DNA of 64,000 bases from NCBI RefSeq assembly GCF_001953985.1, contig NZ_MBEI01000078.1, positions 61,927 to 125,926 of the forward strand, written 5' to 3'. Below, one piece after another: positions 52,170 to 60,795 of this stretch. The position numbers and the translations under genes were made by a program. How positions within the stretch are numbered: position 1 is the first letter of the stretch; each line of letters starts with the position of its first letter. The notes beneath the pieces are model-generated. The model saw only the letters and a program-made list of their open reading frames with translations. It was not told the origin of the DNA and did no database searches. This stretch comes from Mycobacterium colombiense (lineage in GTDB: Bacteria > Actinomycetota > Actinomycetes > Mycobacteriales > Mycobacteriaceae).

Positions 52170-52179
52170 GAGCACACGA

Positions 52180-53130
52180 ATGACTTCGACCAGGTACGAA
52201 GGCGACACCTGGGACCTGGCGTCCAGCGTCGGCGTGACCGCGACCATGGTCGCGGCGGCCCGCGCAATGGCCACCCGCGCCGACAAACCGCTGATCAACG
52301 ACCCGTTCGCCGAGCCGCTGGTCAAGCTGGTCGGCGTGGACCTGCTCTCCCGGCTGGCCAGCGGCGAGCTGGATCCCGCCGAGCTGAACGACGTTCACGA
52401 CGGGGCCGCGGGGTCGGCCGGGGCGATGTCGCGGATGGCCGACAACATGGCGGTCCGCACCAAGTTCTTCGACGAGTTCTTCCTGGCCGCGACGAACGCG
52501 GGCATCAAGCAGGCGGTGATCCTGGCTTCCGGGCTGGACGCCCGCCCGTACCGGTTGGCATGGCCGGCCGGCACCGTGGTCTACGAGGTGGACCAGCCGC
52601 AGGTCATCGAATTCAAGACCCGCGCGCTGGCCGACCTGGGCGCCGCCCCCACCGCCGAGCGACGCGTGGTGGCCATCGACCTGCGTGACGACTGGCCCAC
52701 CGCGCTGCGCAACGCCGGGTTCGACCCGGCCCAGCCGACCGCCTGGAGCGCCGAGGGCCTGCTCGGCTACCTGCCGCCCGAGGCGCAGGATCGCCTGCTG
52801 GACACCATCACCGAACTCAGCGCGCCGGGCAGCCGGCTGGCCACCGAAAGCGCGCCCAACCCCGAGCCCGGCGCCGAGGACAAGATGAAGGAGCGCATGC
52901 AGACGATCTCCGAGCGCTGGCGCGCGCACGGTTTCGAGCTGGACATGGCGGGCCTGGTCTACTTCGGCGACCGCAACGAGGCGGCCCCCTACCTGGCCGA
53001 CCGTGGCTGGCGGCTGAACAGCGCCAGCATCGGAGAACTGTTCGCGGCCAACGGACTTGACCCCCTCACCGACGACGACATGCGCATGGGCGAGATGCTG
53101 TACACCAGCGGCACGCTCGGCGAGAAATAG
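52180..53130 (+). CDS. SAM-dependent methyltransferase, mycobacterial paralogue 3
   Basis: A 316-residue member of the same family as the genes at 41601 and 42539 (TWDLASSVGVTATMVAAARA, INDPFAEPLVKLVGVDLL, VILASGLDARPYRLAWP, EVDQPQVIEFKT, WSAEGLLGYLPPEAQDRLLD). The ATG at 52180 has AGGAG upstream; the open frame's earlier codons overlap the SDR promoter and are not coding. Two further paralogues follow at spacings of 10 and 21 bases, forming an operon. It is about 12 residues longer than its siblings, through an Ala/Gly insertion near residue 75. Confidence 0.87.
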   Translation: MTSTRYEGDTWDLASSVGVTATMVAAARAMATRADKPLINDPFAEPLVKLVGVDLLSRLASGELDPAELNDVHDGAAGSAGAMSRMADNMAVRTKFFDEFFLAATNAGIKQAVILASGLDARPYRLAWPAGTVVYEVDQPQVIEFKTRALADLGAAPTAERRVVAIDLRDDWPTALRNAGFDPAQPTAWSAEGLLGYLPPEAQDRLLDTITELSAPGSRLATESAPNPEPGAEDKMKERMQTISERWRAHGFELDMAGLVYFGDRNEAAPYLADRGWRLNSASIGELFAANGLDPLTDDDMRMGEMLYTSGTLGEK

Positions 53131-53140
53131 GAGCCAGGAG

Positions 53141-54052
53141 ATGACCACCGACGCGGGAAGAACCGACGGCGACAGCTGGGACCTGGCGTCCAGCGTGGGA
53201 GCGACCGCCACCATGGTCGCCGCATCCCGCGCCGTGGCTTCCCAGGGACCGAACCCACTGCTTGACGATCAACTCGCCGATCCGCTGGTCCGCGCCGTCG
53301 GGTTGGACCCCTTCATCCGGATCCTGGACGGCGAGGTCGATTTCGCCGACGACCCGCTGATGAACCGCAAGACCAGGGCCGAGCAGATGACGGTGCGGAC
53401 GAGGTTCTTCGACGACTTCTTCATCAATGCCGCCAAAGACGGTGTGCGCCAAGCTGTGATACTGGCTTCCGGGCTGGACACCAGGGCCTACCGGTTGCCG
53501 TGGCCCGCGGGCACCGTGGTCTATGAGATCGACCAGCCACGGGTCATCGCGTTCAAGACCAACACGCTGGCTGACCTCGGCGCGGCCCCCACCGCCGAGC
53601 GCCGGACCGTAGCCATCGACCTGCGCGACGACTGGCCCGCGGCGTTGCGGCAGAGCGGCTTTGACGTGACCCAGCCGACCGCGTGGAGTGCGGAGGGATT
53701 GTTGCCCTACCTGCCGCCGCAGGCCCAGGACCGCCTGTTCGACCACATCGCCTCGCTCAGCGCGCCCGGCAGCCGGCTGGCCACCGAACACGTGCCAGAT
53801 CCCGATGCCTTCACCGACGAGCGCTTGCGGCAAATCACCGAGCGGTGGCGGCGTGCCGGGTTCGACCTCGACGCGGGTGATTTGTTCTACCGGGGTGAGC
53901 GCAGCGTAGTCGTCGACTACCTGACCGAACACGGCTGGAATGTGACGGCGCACCCGGTCAGGGAGCTGTACGCGCACAACGGCTTCGAGTTTCCCGAAGA
54001 AGTGGTGCCGGCCTTCGGCGACCTGAGCTACGTCGCCGCCACCCTCAAGTGA
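53141..54052 (+). CDS. SAM-dependent methyltransferase, mycobacterial paralogue 4
   Basis: A 303-residue paralogue with SWDLASSVGATATMVAASRA, VILASGLDTRAYRLPWP, EIDQPRVIAFKT and WSAEGLLPYLPPQAQDRLFD. ATG at 53141 has CAGGAG upstream. At the position of the usual NDPFAEPLVRAVG it reads DDQLADPLVRAVG, a small departure from the family. Second gene of the three-member group. Confidence 0.87.
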   Translation: MTTDAGRTDGDSWDLASSVGATATMVAASRAVASQGPNPLLDDQLADPLVRAVGLDPFIRILDGEVDFADDPLMNRKTRAEQMTVRTRFFDDFFINAAKDGVRQAVILASGLDTRAYRLPWPAGTVVYEIDQPRVIAFKTNTLADLGAAPTAERRTVAIDLRDDWPAALRQSGFDVTQPTAWSAEGLLPYLPPQAQDRLFDHIASLSAPGSRLATEHVPDPDAFTDERLRQITERWRRAGFDLDAGDLFYRGERSVVVDYLTEHGWNVTAHPVRELYAHNGFEFPEEVVPAFGDLSYVAATLK

Positions 54053-54073
54053 CGCTCGGTTAGGGTTCTGGCT

Positions 54074-54988
54074 ATGTCACGCACTCACGACGATGAGTGG
54101 GATCTGGCGTCCAGCGTCGGCGCGACCGCGACCATGGTCGCGGCCGGGCGTGCGATGGCGACCAAGGATCCCCGCGGTTTGATCAACGATCCGTTCGCCG
54201 AACCGCTGGTGCGCGCGGTCGGGGTGGACTTCTTCACCAAGATGATGGACGGCGACCTCGACGTGGACGCGATCGAGAACGCCTCGCCGGTGCGCATCCA
54301 GTCGATGGTCGACGGAATGGCCGTGCGCACCAAGTACTTTGACGACTACTTCATCGACGCCACCGGCGCCGGGGTGCGTCAGGTGGTGATCCTGGCCTCC
54401 GGGCTGGACTCGCGCGCCTTCCGGTTGCCCTGGCCGGCCGGCACGGTGGTCTACGAGATCGACCAGCCGCGGGTGATCGAGTTCAAGAGCAGCACCCTGG
54501 CCGACGTCGGCGCCGAGCCGACCGCGCCGCGGCGCACCGTCCCCATCGATCTGCGCGCGGACTGGCCAGCCGCGCTGAAGGCGGCGGGATTCGACACGAC
54601 GGCGCCGACGGCCTGGCTGGCCGAGGGCCTGCTGATCTACCTGCCGCCCGAGGCCCAGGACCGGCTGTTCGACAACATCACCGCGCTCAGCGCGCCGGGC
54701 AGCACCATCGCCACCGAATTCGTGCCCGGCATCGTGGATTTCGACGCGGAGCGGGTGCGCGAGATGTCCGGGTCGTTCCGGGAGCACGGCGTGGACATCG
54801 ACATGGCGTCGCTGGTCTACGCCGGCGAACGCAACCACGTCGTCGACTACCTGTCCAGCATCGGATGGCGACCCGAGGGCATCACCCGGACGGAACTGTT
54901 CGAGCGCAACGGCATCGAGGTGCCCGCCCCGGAAAACGACGACCCGCTTGGCGAGATCATCTTCATCAGCGCCAAGCTGGCGGGCTAG
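54074..54988 (+). CDS. SAM-dependent methyltransferase, mycobacterial paralogue 5
   Basis: A 304-residue paralogue (EWDLASSVGATATMVAAGRA, INDPFAEPLVRAVGVDFF, VILASGLDSRAFRLPWP, EIDQPRVIEFKS). At the usual WSAEGLL the sequence is WLAEGLLIYLPPEAQDRLFD. Last gene of the downstream methyltransferase trio. It converges on sppA, with a stem-loop in between. Confidence 0.87.
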   Translation: MSRTHDDEWDLASSVGATATMVAAGRAMATKDPRGLINDPFAEPLVRAVGVDFFTKMMDGDLDVDAIENASPVRIQSMVDGMAVRTKYFDDYFIDATGAGVRQVVILASGLDSRAFRLPWPAGTVVYEIDQPRVIEFKSSTLADVGAEPTAPRRTVPIDLRADWPAALKAAGFDTTAPTAWLAEGLLIYLPPEAQDRLFDNITALSAPGSTIATEFVPGIVDFDAERVREMSGSFREHGVDIDMASLVYAGERNHVVDYLSSIGWRPEGITRTELFERNGIEVPAPENDDPLGEIIFISAKLAG

Positions 54989-55033
54989 TGGCGATCGCAA
55001 GCGCGGCGTAGCCGGGCGCAGCGGGGTCGCCAC
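54988..55033. terminator. Long-stem repeat between convergent genes, possible terminator
   Basis: Between the converging methyltransferase and sppA stops, seven-base arms GTGGCGA (54988-54994) and TCGCCAC (55027-55033) enclose a GC-rich loop that itself has GCGCGGCG/CGGGCGC pairing. No T-run follows, so it is not a classical intrinsic terminator. The sequence type (GATCGCAAGCGCGGCG) recalls a short dispersed element seen between convergent mycobacterial genes. It may act in both directions as an RNA-end stabiliser. Confidence 0.4.
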
Positions 55034-55040
55034 CATCGGG

Positions 55041-56816
55041 CTAGAGCCGCCACGGCCCCGGCCACAACGCGCTGGCCCCGGTATAGGACCGTTCGACGTT
55101 GTCCAGGATGCCGCCGATGGTGCGGCCCAGCAGCGCGCCCAGCGCGTCGGGCACCGATGCGGCCGCCGGTTGCGAGGAGGCCCGTGGCCGCAGCATGTCC
55201 AGCAGCGAGCCACCCGGGTAGGTCACGACGCGCACGTCGGCGTCCTCGTCAAGTCCGGCAAGGATTTTCGCGCGGCGCAGCGCGGTGCGGAAGCCGCCCA
55301 GTTCGTCGACCAGGCCCCGCTCGCGCGCGTCCGCGCCGGTCCACACCCGGCCCCGGGCGACGCGATCGACGGCTTCGGTGGTCAGGTTGCGGCCGTCGGC
55401 GACCCGCTCCAGGAAGTCGGCGTACACCAGGTCGGCCTCGGCCTCCCGGTGGGCGCGCTGCTCCGGGGTGAAGGGTGTCTCGATCGACCAGGCATCGGCA
55501 TTGGCGTTGGTGCGCACGCTATCCAGCCCGACGCCGAGGCGCTCCAGCAGATCGCGAATCACCAGCTTGCCGGTGATCACGCCGATCGAACCGGTGATCG
55601 TCGCGGGGCTGGCCACGATCGCGTCGGCGGCCACCGCGATGTAGTACCCGCCGGACGCGGCGACCGCACCCATCGACGCCACCACCGGCTTGCCGCGTTT
55701 GCGAGCCCTTTTCACTTCGCGCCAAAGGGTTTCCGACGCGGTCACCGAGCCCCCGGGGCTGTTCACCCGCAGCACGATCGCGGACACCTCTTTGTCGGCG
55801 GCGGCCTCTCGCAACGCCGGGGCGATGGTGTCGCTCCCGACGGTGGAGGCGCCGAACGGCAAAAACTGCGGCCCCCCGCGCCCGTCGATGATCGTGCCGT
55901 CGATGTTGATGACGGCCACCTTCGGCTTGGGGCTGCGTCCGGGAACCGAGGGCACCGGCGGGGTCAGCCGGGACCGGGCCGCGCCGGCGTAGCGCGACAG
56001 GTACAGCCGCGGTGGCGTGTTCTCCTCGGAAACATCTTGCACGCCAACCAGTTCCGCGATGTGGTCATAGGCTTCGTCCCGGAACCCGATCCGGTCGATC
56101 AGTCCCGATGACACGGCCTCCTCGCGCAACAGCGGGGCCCGGTCGGCCAGTGCGTCGAGCACATCGGCGTCGAGCTTGCGCGAATGCGCCACGGCTTCCC
56201 ATACCTGCTCCTGCAGGCTCTCCAGCATCCGGGTGACGGCCTCGCGGTGCGCCTCGGTGAAGCCGTGCTCGGTGAAACGGTTTGCGGCCGACTTGTATTC
56301 GCCGCGCGCGACGAACTGCGCTTCGATGCCGGCCTTGTCGAACGCGTCGCGCAGGAAGGTGGCATTGCTCGCGAAGCCGATCAGCCCGACGCTTCCGGCG
56401 GGCTGCATCCAGACCTCACCGAACGCCGAAGCCAGGTAGTACGAGAGCGTGCCCGGGTAGGTCTCGGCCCAGGCCAGCGACGGCTTGACAGCGGTGAACG
56501 CGACGATCGCCTCGCGCAGCTCCTGCACCGCGGCCGAGGGCGACGCGCTGAGTTGAACCCGGCCGATCAGCCCGGCCACCCGCGGGTCCTCGGCCGCCCG
56601 GTAGATGGCGGCGACCATGTCGCGCAGCGCGACCGGCCGGCTGCCCCCGGTGATGATCGCCAGCGGATCGAAACCCGACGTCTCCGGCGGCATCGAGCGC
56701 AGGTCCAATTCGAGCACGCAGCCGTTGGGCACGCCGTGATGGCGGGCGGTGTCGACCCGGCCGGCGAGGGCCCGGACCTCGCCGATGCCGGGGATCGGGG
56801 GCAGGAAAGCGAACAT
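55041..56816 (-). CDS. sppA: Signal peptide peptidase SppA, 67K type
   Basis: A 591-residue two-domain serine protease that degrades cleaved signal peptides at the membrane. The N-terminal half carries the catalytic Lys in GEYKSAANRF; the C-terminal half carries the nucleophile Ser in GAVAASGGYYIAVAAD, preceded by RVNSPGGSVTASETLW. Length agrees with the long E. coli-type enzyme. No strong signal anchor is visible at the N terminus. It lies 120 kb-independent of any protease cluster, directly downstream of the spc ribosomal genes apart from one oppositely oriented LLM gene, as in M. tuberculosis Rv0724. Confidence 0.92.
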   Translation of the reverse strand: MFAFLPPIPGIGEVRALAGRVDTARHHGVPNGCVLELDLRSMPPETSGFDPLAIITGGSRPVALRDMVAAIYRAAEDPRVAGLIGRVQLSASPSAAVQELREAIVAFTAVKPSLAWAETYPGTLSYYLASAFGEVWMQPAGSVGLIGFASNATFLRDAFDKAGIEAQFVARGEYKSAANRFTEHGFTEAHREAVTRMLESLQEQVWEAVAHSRKLDADVLDALADRAPLLREEAVSSGLIDRIGFRDEAYDHIAELVGVQDVSEENTPPRLYLSRYAGAARSRLTPPVPSVPGRSPKPKVAVINIDGTIIDGRGGPQFLPFGASTVGSDTIAPALREAAADKEVSAIVLRVNSPGGSVTASETLWREVKRARKRGKPVVASMGAVAASGGYYIAVAADAIVASPATITGSIGVITGKLVIRDLLERLGVGLDSVRTNANADAWSIETPFTPEQRAHREAEADLVYADFLERVADGRNLTTEAVDRVARGRVWTGADARERGLVDELGGFRTALRRAKILAGLDEDADVRVVTYPGGSLLDMLRPRASSQPAAASVPDALGALLGRTIGGILDNVERSYTGASALWPGPWRL

Positions 56817-56854
56817 GTCTGCAGACTACCGATGCACGGCCGTACGGTGGTCGG

Positions 56855-57781
56855 GTGAGGTTCTCCATCGCGATCCCGCAGTTCGACTACGACGGCTTCG
56901 ACGGAGCCGGGCTGCGCGCGTTTCTGGCCCGGGCCGAGGAGCTCGGGTTCGAGGGCGGGTGGCTGCTCGAGCAGATCATCGGGCCCGCACCGCTGCTGGC
57001 TCCGCTGGAGCTGCTGGCGTACTGCGCGGCCTGCACCGAGCGGCTGCGCCTGGGCGTCGCGGTCCTGGTGACGTCGTTGCACGACCCGCTGCAGTTGGCC
57101 TCGGCCGCCACGGCGGTCGACCGGCTCAGCCACGGCCGGCTGGACATCGGCGTCGCGCCGGGCGGCGGTAGGCGGCAATTCGCGGCCTTCGGCGTGGACA
57201 AGGACACCTTCATCTCGTATTTCACCGAGGGGCTGCAGCTGATGAAGGCGGCGTGGTCCGACGAGCCGCGGGTGACGTTTCACGGTCGGTTCCGCGACGT
57301 CGACGACCTGCCGATCCAGCCCAAGCCGGTGCAGCGGCCGCACCCGCCGATCTGGTTCGGCGGCCTCGCGCCCAAGGCGCTGGCCCGCGCGGTGCGCCAC
57401 GGTGACTCGTTCCTGGGCGCCGGTTCGTCGACTACCGAGGCGTTCGCCGGGGCCGTCACCGTGGTGCGCCGCGAGCTCGATGAGCAACAGAAGGACCCCG
57501 CGAGTTTCACCATCGGCAAGCGGGTTTACCTGATGGTCGACGACGACGCGGCCAGGGCCCGGGAACGTGTGCTCGCCGGGCTGGACCGCATCTACGGAAA
57601 GATGCCCGGCGTGCACGACGTACCGGTGTCCGGCAAGCCCGACGACGTGGCGCGCGGGTTACGTGAGGTCATCGACGCCGGGGCGCAGATGGTGCTGTTG
57701 AACCCCGTCGGCACCGACCCGGGAGAGAACCACGAGCAGATGGAACGCCTTGCCGCAGAAGTGATTCCGCAGCTGAGCTAG
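56855..57781 (+). CDS. LLM-class flavin/F420-dependent oxidoreductase
   Basis: A 308-residue luciferase-like monooxygenase: SIAIPQFDYDGFDGAGLRAFLARAEELGF, LRLGVAVLVTSLHDPLQLASA, DRLSHGRLDIGVAPGG and PPIWFGGLAPKALARAVRHGD. It belongs to a different branch from the Rv3463-like pair at 12815. Start GTG at 56855, 38 bases from the divergent sppA start. Its stop abuts rplO (57782), so it is convergent with the whole ribosomal operon. Substrate unknown. Confidence 0.83.
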   Translation: MRFSIAIPQFDYDGFDGAGLRAFLARAEELGFEGGWLLEQIIGPAPLLAPLELLAYCAACTERLRLGVAVLVTSLHDPLQLASAATAVDRLSHGRLDIGVAPGGGRRQFAAFGVDKDTFISYFTEGLQLMKAAWSDEPRVTFHGRFRDVDDLPIQPKPVQRPHPPIWFGGLAPKALARAVRHGDSFLGAGSSTTEAFAGAVTVVRRELDEQQKDPASFTIGKRVYLMVDDDAARARERVLAGLDRIYGKMPGVHDVPVSGKPDDVARGLREVIDAGAQMVLLNPVGTDPGENHEQMERLAAEVIPQLS

Positions 57782-58225
57782 CTAGGACAGCTCGGTCGCC
57801 GAACCGCCTGCGGCGGTGATCTTCTCGCGTGCGCTACCGCTGAACTTGTGCGCGGTCACCTCGACCTTGACCGTCAGCTTGCCGTCGCCGAGCACCTTGA
57901 CCAGCGAGTTGCGGCGAACCGCACCCTTGGCCACCAGCTCGTCCACCCCGATCGAACCGCCCTGCGGGAAAAGCCGATTGAGGTCGCCGACGTTGACGAT
58001 CTCGTACTCGGTGCGGAACCGGTTGCGGAAGCCCTTGAGCTTGGGCAGCCGCATGTGGATCGGCATCTGGCCACCCTCGAAGGTCGCCGGCACGTTCTTG
58101 CGTGCCTTGGTGCCCTTGGTACCGCGGCCGGCGGTCTTACCCTTGGAGCCCTCACCGCGACCGACCCGGGTGCGGGCGGTCTTGGACCCGCGCGCCGGCT
58201 TGAGATCGTGCAGCTTGATCGTCAT
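57782..58225 (-). CDS. rplO: 50S ribosomal protein L15
   Basis: A 147-residue L15 with KLHDLKPARGSKTARTRVGRGEGSKGKTAGRGTKG at the N terminus (in successive blocks) and FEGGQMPIHMRLPKLKGF. Last gene of this ribosomal run. The start overlaps the rpmD stop (ATGA). secY, which normally follows, is 16 kb further along at 41321. Confidence 0.98.
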   Translation of the reverse strand: MTIKLHDLKPARGSKTARTRVGRGEGSKGKTAGRGTKGTKARKNVPATFEGGQMPIHMRLPKLKGFRNRFRTEYEIVNVGDLNRLFPQGGSIGVDELVAKGAVRRNSLVKVLGDGKLTVKVEVTAHKFSGSAREKITAAGGSATELS

Positions 58226-58440
58226 TTCTTGCTACCTCCGGTGCCCGTGGCCGTCGCCTCGGCCGGCTCCACCTCGACGAGGTGGCTGACCACCGCGATC
58301 AGGCCGCGGGTCTGCGCGTTGTCCTCGCGGATCACCGAGTGCCGGATCTTCCGCAGGCCCAGGGTGCGCAGGGACTCGCGCTGCTTCCAGCGGGCCCCGA
58401 TGGTGCTGCGCACCTGGGTGATCTTCAGTTGACTACTCAT
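58222..58440 (-). CDS. rpmD: 50S ribosomal protein L30
   Basis: A 72-residue L30 (QLKITQVRSTIGARWKQRES, LRTLGLRKIRHSVIRED), with a short mycobacterial C-terminal extension rich in Glu, Ala, Thr and Gly. Both ends overlap neighbours by ATGA: the rpsE stop upstream and the rplO start downstream. Confidence 0.97.
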   Translation of the reverse strand: MSSQLKITQVRSTIGARWKQRESLRTLGLRKIRHSVIREDNAQTRGLIAVVSHLVEVEPAEATATGTGGSKK

Positions 58441-59111
58441 GGTTGTGCCGTTGCCTCTCGTGCCGCCGCACTGGCCATCGCGTCACTTTCGCGGCGCGCC
58501 TTGAGCATTCCGGCCGGCGCAACGTCCTCGATGGGCAGGCCGCGGCGAGCGGCCACCTCCTCGGGGCGCTGCAGCAGCTTGAGCGCGGCGACGGTCGCGT
58601 GCACGACGTTGATCGCGTTGTCACTACCCAGCGACTTGGCCAGGATGTCGTGCACGCCGGCGCATTCCAGCACCGCACGGGCGGCGCCACCGGCGATCAC
58701 ACCGGTACCGGGGCTGGCCGGGCGCAGCAGCACCACACCGGCGGCCGCCTCACCCTGCACCGGGTGGGTGATGGTCCCGCGGATCAGCGGCACCCGGAAG
58801 AAGCCCTTGCGGGCTTCCTCGACGCCCTTGGCGATGGCAGCGGGAACTTCCTTGGCCTTGCCGTAGCCGACACCGACCATGCCGTTGCCGTCGCCGACGA
58901 TCACCAACGCGGTGAAGCTGAATCGCCGACCACCCTTGACCACCTTGGAGACACGGTTGATCGCGACAACCCGCTCCAGGTAGTTGCTCTTGTCGCCGTC
59001 GCGGTCACGGCCTCCACGACCGCCGTCGCCACGACGACCGCGGCTGTCGCGGTCACCGCGCGAGTCGCGGCTGTCGCCGGCGCCTTGTCCGCCGGCCGGC
59101 TGCTCCGCCAT
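58437..59111 (-). CDS. rpsE: 30S ribosomal protein S5
   Basis: A 224-residue S5. An unusual 40-residue N-terminal extension is made of Arg/Asp/Gly repeats (DSRDSRGDRDSRGRRGDGG). The S5 double-stranded-RNA-binding domain follows (LERVVAINRVSKVVKGGRRF, GDGNGMVGVGYGKAKEV, IRGTITHPV) and the C-terminal GTGVIAGGAARAVLE and DILAKSLGS. ATG at 59111 chosen; the frame continues upstream over the rplR tail without homology. Confidence 0.97.
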   Translation of the reverse strand: MAEQPAGGQGAGDSRDSRGDRDSRGRRGDGGRGGRDRDGDKSNYLERVVAINRVSKVVKGGRRFSFTALVIVGDGNGMVGVGYGKAKEVPAAIAKGVEEARKGFFRVPLIRGTITHPVQGEAAAGVVLLRPASPGTGVIAGGAARAVLECAGVHDILAKSLGSDNAINVVHATVAALKLLQRPEEVAARRGLPIEDVAPAGMLKARRESDAMASAAAREATAQP

Positions 59112-59148
59112 TATGCGGTCCTTCCAGTCGTGTTCAAGCTCTTGTTCA

Positions 59149-59556
59149 TCAGAATTGCAATCCGTTCTCGCGTGCGGCATCGGCCAGCGCCGCGATCCGT
59201 CCGCCGTAGGTGTATCCGCCACGGTCGAAGACCACGCTGTCGATGCCGGCGGCCTTGGCGCGCTCGGCGATCAGCTGGCCCACCCGCACGCTGCGGGCTT
59301 TCTTGTCGCCCTGCAGGCTGCGCACGTCGTCCTCGATGGACGAGGCGGCGGCCACCGTGGTCCCGTTCTCGTCGTTGACCAGCTGCACGTGAATGTGTCG
59401 CGCGGACCGGTTGATCACCAGCCGCGGACGCTGCGGCGTGCCGGCGATCTTCTTGCGCAGACGTGCGTGCCTGCGCAGCCGAGAGACGCGCCGAGTCGCG
59501 GAAACGCTCTGCCCCACCGGCTTTCGCGTGGCGGTGCCAGCTTTTGTTTGCGCCAT
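59149..59556 (-). CDS. rplR: 50S ribosomal protein L18
   Basis: A 135-residue 5S-rRNA-binding protein. The basic N terminus leads to RRHARLRKKIAGTPQRPRLV and the C-terminal IAERAKAAGIDSVVFDRGGYTYGGRIAALADAARENGL. It starts two bases after rplF stop and ends 37 bases before rpsE. Confidence 0.98.
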   Translation of the reverse strand: MAQTKAGTATRKPVGQSVSATRRVSRLRRHARLRKKIAGTPQRPRLVINRSARHIHVQLVNDENGTTVAAASSIEDDVRSLQGDKKARSVRVGQLIAERAKAAGIDSVVFDRGGYTYGGRIAALADAARENGLQF

Positions 59557-59558
59557 GA

Positions 59559-60098
59559 TTACTTACCTGTCTTTCCGACCTTGCGGCGGATCTGCTCACC
59601 CTCGTAGCGCACGCCCTTGCCCTTGTACGGGTCGGGGCGGCGCAGACGGCGGATGTTCGCCGAGATCTGGCCGACCTTCTGCTTGTCGATCCCGGTGACG
59701 GAGAACTTCGTCGGCGACTGGACGGCGAACGTGATGCCGTCCGGAGCCTCGATCACCACGGGGTGGCTGTAGCCCAGTGCGAACTCGAGGTTGGAGCCCT
59801 TGAGCTGCACCCGGTAGCCGACGCCGAAGATCTCCATCTTGACCGTGTACCCCTGCGTCACGCCGGTGACCAGGTTGGACACCAGGGTGCGCGACAGTCC
59901 GTGCAGCGAGCGGTTGCGCCGCTCGTCGTTGGGACGTGCGACCACGATCGCGCCGTCCTCGGTGCGCGACACGGTGATCGGCTCGGCCACCGTCAGGTCC
60001 AGGACGCCCTTGGGCCCCTTCACCGACACCTTCTGGCCATCGATCGTCACGTCGACTCCGGACGGGACCGGAACCGGCTGCTTACCAATGCGAGACAT
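59559..60098 (-). CDS. rplF: 50S ribosomal protein L6
   Basis: A 179-residue L6: MSRIGKQPVPVPSGVDVTI, GVTQGYTVKMEIFGVGYRVQ and the signature near PDPYKGKGVRYEGEQIRRKVGKTGK. It sits between rpsH and rplR in the standard spc order. Confidence 0.98.
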   Translation of the reverse strand: MSRIGKQPVPVPSGVDVTIDGQKVSVKGPKGVLDLTVAEPITVSRTEDGAIVVARPNDERRNRSLHGLSRTLVSNLVTGVTQGYTVKMEIFGVGYRVQLKGSNLEFALGYSHPVVIEAPDGITFAVQSPTKFSVTGIDKQKVGQISANIRRLRRPDPYKGKGVRYEGEQIRRKVGKTGK

Positions 60099-60121
60099 AG
60101 TCTTTCGTTACCTTCCCGCCC

Positions 60122-60520
60122 TTACCAGACGTACGCGAGGACTTCGCCGCCCACGCCCTGTCGGGCCGCCTGGCGGTCGGTCAGCAGGCCCGAGGAGGTG
60201 GAGATGATCGCCACACCCAGGCCACCGAGCACGCGCGGCAGATTGGTCGATTTCGCGTACACCCGCAGACCGGGCTTGGACACGCGGCGCAGGCCGGCGA
60301 TGCTTCGCTCCCGGCTAGGCCCGTACTTGAGCTGAACGATCAGCGACTTGCCGACCCGAGCATCCTCGGTCCGGTAGTCGGTGATGTATCCCTCGCTCTT
60401 GAGGATCTGGGCGATGTTTGCCTTGAGCTTCGAGTGCGGCAACGTCACCTCGTCGTGATACGCCGAATTGGCGTTGCGCAGACGTGTCAAGAAGTCTGCG
60501 ATCGGGTCCGTCATCGTCAT
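60122..60520 (-). CDS. rpsH: 30S ribosomal protein S8
   Basis: A 132-residue S8 (MTDPIADFLTRLRNANSAYHDEV to GLLTDRQAARQGVGGEVLAYVW). In enteric bacteria S8 represses its own operon; no such site was evaluated here. An 85-base spacer separates it from rpsN. Confidence 0.98.
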   Translation of the reverse strand: MTMTDPIADFLTRLRNANSAYHDEVTLPHSKLKANIAQILKSEGYITDYRTEDARVGKSLIVQLKYGPSRERSIAGLRRVSKPGLRVYAKSTNLPRVLGGLGVAIISTSSGLLTDRQAARQGVGGEVLAYVW

Positions 60521-60605
60521 GACAGCGTTGGTACCTTCCTCGCGGTGGTTCCCGGTCCGGGCCTGTCGCGCACCTTTTCTGGGTTGGTCTTGGGGGTTAC
60601 GGCTG

Positions 60606-60791
60606 TTACCAGCTGCTCTTCTGCACGCCGGGCAGTTCGCCCGCGTGCGCCATCTCGCGCAGGCAGATCCGGCACAGGCCGAATTTGCGGAAGACCGCGC
60701 GTGGGCGGCCGCACTTGTTGCAACGCGTGTAGCCGCGCACCGCGAACTTCGGCTTGCGTGCGGCCTTGTTGACCAGTGCCTTCTTTGCCAT
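60606..60791 (-). CDS. rpsN: 30S ribosomal protein S14, zinc-binding type
   Basis: A 61-residue short S14 of the zinc form: [16 protein letters not shown], then Cys ligands in TRCNKCGRP and [18 protein letters not shown]. In mycobacteria this gene is also written rpsZ or rpsN1; a second zinc-free copy is expected elsewhere in the genome. It is four bases after rplE. Confidence 0.97.
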
Positions 60792-60795
60792 CTAC

